Positions 58,018 to 64,000 of a stretch of DNA of 64,000 bases are shown piece by piece. The stretch comes from Phialophora verrucosa (Eukaryota > Ascomycota > Eurotiomycetes > Chaetothyriales > Herpotrichiellaceae), in contig MSED01000014.1 of NCBI GenBank assembly GCA_002099365.1, positions 682,001-746,000 of the forward strand. Direction: 5' to 3'. The position numbers were made by a program, and so were the translations under genes. Under the pieces are notes generated by a model. The model saw nothing but the letters and a program-made list of their open reading frames with translations. It did no database searches and was not told the DNA's origin. Positions within the stretch are counted from its first letter, which is position 1. The number at the start of each line of letters is the position of its first letter.

Positions 58018-58306
58018 GAGATGGAATTGTTCATAGCTCCGCCCGAGTGCGCGTCCAGTGAATACTCAAGACTCACCTACATACGAACAACTTCCTCTCT
58101 GTATCTCTCGACCCGCTTGCCGATGGCCGTGTGGAAACAGCGAAAATCAGTCATAGGAGCAACGAATAGAGGTACGATGGTGAGGATAAAGGCATTAGAA
58201 GAGGCAGATCTCGCTATATGATGAGTAGAACCATAATTAGCTGGGACCTGCCTGTTGTTCAAGTGCGTAGCACAACAAACATGTCGCCTCCATCCGCATA
58301 CACCGT

Positions 58307-59120
58307 TTAGGGAGTCATGCCGCCGTCTATTGTATAGACCGCCCCAGTCGTGTATGTTGCATCATCGCTCAGCAGAAACGCGACCAAAAGTGCGACCTCC
58401 TCCGGTTTGCCGAGCCTGTTTATCGGTGCAAGCCCTTTATCGCTTCCCTCCATTGCTGCATCTCGAGCTATCCCCAGCATTTTGGTATCGATGCTGCCCC
58501 TGTGTTCGGGTGTTAGCTCACTTTCTGTTCATGAATTGGTCCCAGGTAGGCTCTTACGGTGCGACTGCGTTGACTCTGACATTGCGATGGCCATTCTCCG
58601 ATGCGGCAATCCTGGTCAAGCCGATGACTGCATGCTTGCTGGTTCCATACGCGCATAGATTAGGGATTCCGATCTTGCCGCTGACGCTGGCGATGTTGAC
58701 GATCGAACCACCATCTTCAATAGATCGCAATTGGGCGCGTTGACAAGCCATCACACCGCGAACGTTGATTGCCATGACAAAGTCGAAGTCTTTGTCAGAG
58801 ATTTCCGCGCACGATTTCAATCCGAGTTCTTTCCCCACCGTGCCGGCCAGGTTTACACCTCCAGACAACTTCCGAAAATGTTTCACGGTCGCTGCAATCC
58901 AGTCGTCGACTTGTTTGGAGTCTGTCACGTCCACGACGGTCGTGGTCACGTCGGCTTTGTGCTCCTTCCGTAGCTGCTGGGCCAGCTCTGTCAATGCGGC
59001 CTTGTCAACATCCGCGAGTGCTAGCTTTGCGCCTCTTGAAGCAAGCACTGTCGCAGTGCTGGATCCTATTCCCCCTGCCGCGCCAGTGAGAGCGATGACT
59101 TTGCCTGAGAGAGAAGCCAT
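58307..59120 (-). CDS. Short-chain dehydrogenase/reductase (SDR), 251 residues
   Basis: Two exons (58558-59120 and 58307-58499) joined in frame at NAVAP. Conserved elements are IALTGAAGGIGSSTA (cofactor), DVTDSKQVDDW, NLAGTVG (NNAG variant), IVNIASVSG (Ser) and YGTSKHAVIG (YxxxK). The C-terminus has GKPEEVALLVAFLLSDDAT and TGAVYTIDGG, the standard end of 3-ketoacyl-reductase-like SDRs. Asp in LADVDK indicates NAD(H). It is the likely intact counterpart of the SDR pseudogene at 39.7 kb, which shares VGDSTQV/VTDSKQV-type blocks. It sits 515 bp from the end of BVMO 4 on the same strand. Confidence 0.92.
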
Positions 59121-59634
59121 CCGTGTGATCGCGACGAAGAGTAAGATCTCAATGATGGGAGTAAAGGATCAAATCTGCAGTTGCAATGGAAGGCACTATA
59201 AGTCATGTCCAGGAGGCACCTGCAGGACAACATCCCAAGGAAGACATCGGCTGATGATTGCCTAACGAATTCCTATCCATTTGCGGCATGAAAGTGAAAG
59301 CTTTCCGGGCCCCGAGGTCGCCATTGGCGGCAATCTCAGTTTCCTGCAGCGAGGGAGCGTTTTGGATGGGGTGTAGCGAAATTCTGCACCTGCAACATGC
59401 ACTGTGGGCTTAGAGGACGTCGACATGCTGCAGAACAGATGTGTATTGCCTGGCAACTGTCGTTCTATTATGGTGTTTTCCAAAGCGCCAGTCTTCAGGG
59501 TGAATTCATATTCAGTTGCTTTATAACGACACGAAATTCTGTTCTAGAGCTCTGCTGCAATTTCTGAATGTCAAACTGTCTGGTCTCGCAAATTACAATA
59601 AAAAGTCGGACAAAGTATTCACTTGCGGGTTCCT
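59121..59634. promoter_or_regulatory. Region between BVMO 4 end and SDR start
   Basis: About 515 bp, 3' region of BVMO 4 and promoter of the SDR. No motif recognised. Confidence 0.35.
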
Positions 59635-61416
59635 CTAGCCGTCCGATACAGCGGAAAATAGCACTGCCTTTTCGTCTTCAGTGTAGTCGGGTTTCTTGTC
59701 TGCTCCGTCAACTACTCCCAGATACCAAGTAGGATCGCGGCCATCCAATTCACGGACCGTGAAACCATTGCCCCAGAAATGGTATCTGTTGGGACTTTCA
59801 TAGTTGATGACAAAATCCTCATAACGTGGTTTCATCGTCTCGATGAAATGAGCTCTGGATGCAGGGTAGAGCCGTGGCAGGCCGTCAATGGTGCCACCCT
59901 TGTACCAACTCCGACATTTTTGATTCCAGACGGTTCTCTTGAGGAAAAGATCAGAGTGCTCTCGGAATTCACGAGTGGCATCTTCCTTCGGCGCTATTGA
60001 ACGTATGTGTTCGATCTGGCATTTCTCGATGACCTTGGTGATGTAGTTGCATCCATGTTCGATTGGCGGTAGGAGAGATCCATTGGTAGCACTATACGGC
60101 CCGAGAGAGATAAAATAGTTGGGAAAGTCTGGGATCATGACGGAGAAATACGACACAGGGTCATCCGCCCATTCTTTTCTTAAATCTTTCCCATTTGCGA
60201 GGACCGGAAACCGTGGCATGTAGCTGGTATCGAATCCAGTGGCGCAAATGATAACGTCGACTTCATGCTCTTGTCCCTCGCTGTCAATGAAGCCCGTTGG
60301 GGTGATCTCTCGAACTTCTTGGGTGTAAGAGGTAACATTTGGCTCCATCAGAGCTTCAAGGTATCCGTTACCGGGGGTTGGACGACGGCATCCTGGCCCG
60401 TACGCGGTAGGGATGAGCTTCTCGATTAAGTCGGGACGATCCTTCAATTTATCTTCCATGTACTTTTTTGAAAACTCCTTAGCAATTTTCGCGTCATTTG
60501 TGTTTGTGAAATTAAAGTAGAAGCGTTGGCCGAGCTCCGCGTCCAACATCTTGACATATCGAAGCTGCGTCACAGGATCTTCAGCAAATCTTTTCTTGAT
60601 ATCTTCTCCATATTTGAAGTTCTGCCCGTCCGGCCCAGCAAATTTGGACGCAAAACCAGCACTGATCCATATGGGAGAGCGGACCCAAGTGTAAAGGTGC
60701 TCGACCAGAGGTTGGATATTGGCAACAATTTGAACTCCAGAGGAACCTGCTCCAAACACCGCCACTCTTTTACCGTTGAGAACAGTGGACTCGTCATAGG
60801 CTGCCGAGTGGAGTAGTGGGCCTTTGAATGTGTGGAGTCCTTTAATGCTCGGCCACTTCCAGTTGTTCAGGAGGCCGCAGCCATTGACCAGAAAGTCACA
60901 CGAGTCTTTGAAGCTCGAGCCGTCTGCTCTCTGGACCTCAACTTCCCACTTTGCAGTCTCTAAGTTCCAACTTGCATGGGTGACGTGATGCTGAAGCTTG
61001 ATATACTTTCGGAGTCCATGAGAGTCGACGACCCCCTTGAAATATTCGAAAATTTCGCTGGCAGAGGCGTAGTAGTGCGACCAATTGGGGTTCAGCGCCC
61101 ATGTGAACTGGTAAATGTGCGAGGGAATGTCACACCCACAGCCCGGGTATCGGTTCTCCCACCAAGTGCCGGAAATCTCCTCATTCTTTTCGTATACTTG
61201 GAGATCGAGGTTGGCAAGGGTTTCTGAGAACTTGGCCATGCAAATCCCAGTGGCGCCAGCACCGATGACGACGACGCGCTTGTGCTGCGGTATTCCATGA
61301 GGCTTTTCCAAGATCGAATAACCATGACGATCGGCATTCTGCCAGCCGCATTCTTTGGCAGCGGCTTCGGTGTCCGATCTAGGGTCGTCCTTGGGAAGTA
61401 CTGGAAAAGGAGCCAT
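59635..61416 (-). CDS. Baeyer-Villiger monooxygenase (BVMO 4), YPGC type with variant fingerprint
   Basis: Flavin-dependent monooxygenase encoded by a single exon, 593 residues from MAPFPVLPK (upstream in-frame codons lack an ATG). An N-terminal extension with ECGWQNADRHGYSILEKP precedes the FAD motif VVIGAGATGICMAKF. Then come GTWWENRYPGCGCDIPSH, FLVNGCGLLNNWKWPSIKGL, the NADPH motif VFGAGSSGVQIV, CRRPTPGNGYLEAL and CATGFDTSYMPRFP. The type I fingerprint is FKGPLLHSAAYDE, with Tyr in place of the usual Trp. The C-terminal WYKGGTIDGLPRLYPASRAH is typical of the branch containing BVMO 2. It is divergent from the TfdA-like dioxygenase across a 487-bp promoter. Confidence 0.93.
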   Translation of the reverse strand: MAPFPVLPKDDPRSDTEAAAKECGWQNADRHGYSILEKPHGIPQHKRVVVIGAGATGICMAKFSETLANLDLQVYEKNEEISGTWWENRYPGCGCDIPSHIYQFTWALNPNWSHYYASASEIFEYFKGVVDSHGLRKYIKLQHHVTHASWNLETAKWEVEVQRADGSSFKDSCDFLVNGCGLLNNWKWPSIKGLHTFKGPLLHSAAYDESTVLNGKRVAVFGAGSSGVQIVANIQPLVEHLYTWVRSPIWISAGFASKFAGPDGQNFKYGEDIKKRFAEDPVTQLRYVKMLDAELGQRFYFNFTNTNDAKIAKEFSKKYMEDKLKDRPDLIEKLIPTAYGPGCRRPTPGNGYLEALMEPNVTSYTQEVREITPTGFIDSEGQEHEVDVIICATGFDTSYMPRFPVLANGKDLRKEWADDPVSYFSVMIPDFPNYFISLGPYSATNGSLLPPIEHGCNYITKVIEKCQIEHIRSIAPKEDATREFREHSDLFLKRTVWNQKCRSWYKGGTIDGLPRLYPASRAHFIETMKPRYEDFVINYESPNRYHFWGNGFTVRELDGRDPTWYLGVVDGADKKPDYTEDEKAVLFSAVSDG

Positions 61417-61903
61417 CACTGACACTGAACCTGCTAATGATTATTGGGAATGCACAGCAATGTCTAGCCATGTCAACCGGTGTATACGATCTACCTTTTG
61501 AGTAAAATTCAGTCAAGCGCTAGCATAGGATAGTCGGCCGCGTCTGTGTCATGGTACATCACGCGTGCTCGGCACCAGTACTTGCACGGTGGCGACTCAT
61601 CGGAACTTTAGAGACACTTCCTCTTGTCCAAAGGCAAATATTTCCAGCGGAAACAACGCATCCCAGCGGAAAGACATGACGTTTCGCCCACTCTGGTCTC
61701 GAAACTTCGGTTGTCTCATTCCGCCTCCACGTGATCTGTCTGAGCAACCACCCAGTGTGCCTGAGAGGCGACATCGGCGGGTCGACGTCAAACGATACAT
61801 GGCGATTTAAACCTCCCGGGTTGCATTCTAGTGGATGTCAGCTTGACATCAACTATTTCACTGCCCACTCGAACTGTATAATTCTGTGTATCTATTATCA
61901 ACT
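61417..61903. promoter_or_regulatory. Divergent promoter, BVMO 4 / TfdA-like dioxygenase
   Basis: 487 bp. A direct repeat, CCAGCGGAAA at 61644-61653 and 61663-61672, has a start-to-start spacing of 19 bp, about two helical turns. CACGTG lies near 61730. These are good candidates for regulator binding to two divergent genes. Confidence 0.55.
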
Positions 61904-62911
61904 ATGACCGTCACATTCAAGCCGATCCACCCAACATTCGGTGCTGAGGTCGAAGGGATTGACTTTTCCAAGCCCGTGCCGCAGTCTGTCGCCGAGCAGG
62001 TTCAGAAGGGCATCAACAAGTACGGTTTTTTGGTGTTCCGCAAGGCCAACTTGGACAATGACGCCCACGTGGCCTTCATGCGACAGTTTGGCGAGTTGGA
62101 CTCGATGCCATTCATTCGACGGCGCGGCCGATTCCCCGACCAGCCACATATTTTTGATGTCTCCAATTTAGACGATGATGGAAATATCATAAAGTCGGAG
62201 GACCGCGTCATGTCCATGATGAAGAAAGGAAACGAGCTCTGGCACGCAGATATGCAGTACCATCCACGCAGGGACAAGTATTCTCTCCTCCGCGCAGTCG
62301 AGATTCCCCCCTTTGGCGGTGAGACCGAATTTGCCGACTCCCGCACTGCTTATGACGAGCTCTCCGAAGAGTGGAAGAGCAAGCTTGAAGACATCGTTTG
62401 CGACTGCTCGTTGCTCCACAATCGTCGGTCCGCCGCGCCGGATCTCTACAAGGGAGTGGATCCTTATGATTGGTCCATTTCTCACTTCAAGGCGGTTTAT
62501 CCGCATGAGGGTAGTGGTCGGAAGAACCTCTACGTAACGAGCTACGTGTACAGGTTCCAGGGCTACTCGGTCCAGGAGAGCCACAGGATGATCCAGGAAT
62601 TGATTGATCACGGCACCCAGCCACAATTTGTCTACAAAGCCGCGTGGGACCAGCCGGGCGATGCCGTTATGTGGGACAACACGGCTGTCTGGCACCGTGC
62701 GCTCGATGCATCTGAGTACATCTACAAGTATCGACGAGACATGCGCCGGACAAACACGTTCGATGACGGGAAATATGCATGGGGAGAGAACAAACCGGGC
62801 GACGACTGGAAGGTCAAGCTGCCGCAAGGCCCTCTCGCACATGAAAAACGGGTCAATGGTACAGTGTCGGAAGGCACTAAGTTTCCGAAGGCTGTTTCTG
62901 CCCTTGTGTGA
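61904..62911 (+). CDS. TauD/TfdA-type 2-oxoglutarate-dependent dioxygenase
   Basis: Non-heme Fe(II)/2-oxoglutarate oxygenase of the family containing 2,4-D dioxygenase and taurine dioxygenase. Single exon of 335 residues from MTVTFKPIHP. The N-terminus FGAEVEGIDFSKPV is typical. The iron facial triad is HADMQ (HxD) and the distal His in WDNTAVWHRAL. The 2-oxoglutarate-binding Arg is probably in YKYRRDMRRTN. GGETEFADSRTAYDEL is also conserved. Fungal members act on aryloxy or sulfonated/carboxylic acids; the substrate is unknown. Gene position, divergent from BVMO 4, suggests coordinated use. Confidence 0.92.
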   Translation: MTVTFKPIHPTFGAEVEGIDFSKPVPQSVAEQVQKGINKYGFLVFRKANLDNDAHVAFMRQFGELDSMPFIRRRGRFPDQPHIFDVSNLDDDGNIIKSEDRVMSMMKKGNELWHADMQYHPRRDKYSLLRAVEIPPFGGETEFADSRTAYDELSEEWKSKLEDIVCDCSLLHNRRSAAPDLYKGVDPYDWSISHFKAVYPHEGSGRKNLYVTSYVYRFQGYSVQESHRMIQELIDHGTQPQFVYKAAWDQPGDAVMWDNTAVWHRALDASEYIYKYRRDMRRTNTFDDGKYAWGENKPGDDWKVKLPQGPLAHEKRVNGTVSEGTKFPKAVSALV

Positions 62912-63593
62912 GGATGATTTCCCAACAGATGTCCTAAGCTGCCAGTAATCCAACCCAGTGTCTTTGTGAGGGCTACAAGACGATGCTTCTGGTGACTGGA
63001 GCAGTTGATATATTTCGAATGAATACAAATTAAGTGACATTCTGCTTGTGCATTGACAATCGAATGATGTAGCTTATCTATTAGAAAGCTGAGATGTTTT
63101 ATCCCTCCGAGTTCGAGCAAAGTATTGCCCTGTCACACTTCAAATCTTTAACCACCGATGCCTCGCATCAATTCAGCAGTGTAGACCACATATGACGGTG
63201 AAGAAAGACTATGTAGACGTGGATCATGAACGAGTCTGGGTAATCGTCGAATACTGTTGTCTACTCGGTTCCCTAGACGCCTAGTCTGGCCGGCAATGAA
63301 GACATCATTCTATTGGCATGGTGGCCGACAGATCATTCTAGGGCTCAAGGCCAAGGTCCTTCCAATCGCGACCTATTCCGCACATACTGTATTCCTCTGT
63401 CCACGGATCGGTTCCTCAAAAAGACGACTAAGCACCGGACCCGTTCAGCGCCTTCCGCCTTCCGCTTCAATCAGAGAATGTCACAAGTGGAATAGAACCG
63501 AGTAAGGTATATATGAGACCGAAATAGCCTTGTGCAGTATACATGCATGGGCACAACTTTTGGTGTCGCCTGTGGAAGTTATATCTTGCTACG
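62912..63593. promoter_or_regulatory. Intergenic region, upstream of the cyclase-family gene
   Basis: About 680 bp. A TATATATGAG element at about 63508 lies 86 bp before the ATG of the next gene and is a plausible TATA box. No gene recognised. Confidence 0.4.
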
Positions 63594-64000
63594 ATGGCTA
63601 CCACAGCGAAGTGGGATCCTGATTCAGAAAATCTCCCCAAGCTCCGCGAGTTACCGAGGATCCCTGGAGCTCCGGAACACGCTGCTTGGTTCTGGGGACC
63701 GGACGACGAGGTTCGTGCTCAAGGCTAATCCATGTTTTTGTGTTCGAGAGAAGCTTGCCTCGCGCAGAGTCTGATAACGTGCAATAGCTCGGGCGCTTGA
63801 ACCTCTTGACCCCGCGACGAGTCGCTGAGGCCGCCAAGTTAATCAAGACCGGGGAGAGGACATGCCTGAAGTAAGTAGGCACTGCATTCCGCGATGGGAA
63901 GGTTGTACATTTGTCTCCAAACTGGACTGAACCAAGACTCTGGTGCATAAGTCTTCCAATGGAGTGGCCTGAGCCTCCTTTCTTCGGTCGTACACCTTTC
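63594..64000 (+). CDS. Cyclase-family (kynurenine-formamidase-like) hydrolase, 5' part
   Basis: First three exons of a fungal putative cyclase (PF04199-type), cut by the right edge. Exon 1 (63594-63710) gives MATTAKWDPDSENLPKLREL and ends at WFWGPDDE. Exon 2 (63788-63870) continues LGRLNLLTPRRVAEAAKLIK. Exon 3 starts after a cataag acceptor near 63954 and reads NLPMEWPEPPFFGRTPF. This order, W(D/E)PD, LP...PGAPE, DDELGRLNLLTP, then NLP, is characteristic of the family. The metal-binding HxGTHxD motif would lie beyond the window. Members hydrolyse amides or lactones, which would fit ring-opening after a BVMO step, but that is inference. Confidence 0.82.

Noticed and set aside
62168..63040. 290-codon minus-strand frame opposite the dioxygenase
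   Set aside because: Antisense shadow; the plus strand carries complete iron-binding motifs.

Overview
This window is nuclear DNA of a filamentous ascomycete (Pezizomycotina). The signs are genes interrupted by 45-100 bp GT-AG introns, a few GC-AG introns, Zn(II)2Cys6 transcription factors, microsomal P450s and one promoter per gene instead of operons. The content would suit a metabolically versatile group such as black yeasts or Aspergillus-like Eurotiomycetes, but nothing in the sequence fixes the genus. No RNA genes, CRISPR arrays or intact transposons were seen. All exon models were built by hand from splice consensus and reading frame.

Left part (1-20 kb), ordinary accessory genes: an SDR cut by the left edge, a type I sulfatase, a 13-exon TRI12-like efflux pump, a degraded exonuclease-like gene, a CorA-like metal transporter, a P450, a dead 3-hydroxyisobutyrate dehydrogenase-like gene and a flavocytochrome b2-like 2-hydroxyacid dehydrogenase.

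Centre and right (20-64 kb), a dense run of oxidative catabolism genes: four Baeyer-Villiger monooxygenases (BVMOs; 20.4, 37.0, 45.1 and 59.6 kb), two paralogous esterases, three medium-chain dehydrogenase/reductases, three short-chain dehydrogenases, a second P450, a TfdA-like 2-oxoglutarate dioxygenase, a SnoaL-like protein, a sugar-porter MFS transporter, a PEX11-like peroxisomal protein beside an acyl-CoA ligase, and a cyclase-family hydrolase cut by the right edge. Three fungal transcription-factor genes lie among them. The enzymes fit a route in which a hydroxylated substrate (P450 or dioxygenase) is oxidised to a ketone (SDR/ADH), converted to an ester or lactone (BVMO), hydrolysed (esterase), and the acid product activated for peroxisomal beta-oxidation (ligase, PEX11). 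The substrate cannot be read from sequence.

Two themes stand out. First, internal duplication: the two esterases have nearly identical exon lengths, the two Zn2Cys6 regulators share cluster spacing and an identical 89-nt second exon, and BVMO 1 and BVMO 3 are close relatives. An ancestral BVMO-esterase-regulator block seems to have been copied. Second, decay: at least five genes carry frameshifts or nonsense codons, while neighbours stay intact over hundreds of codons.
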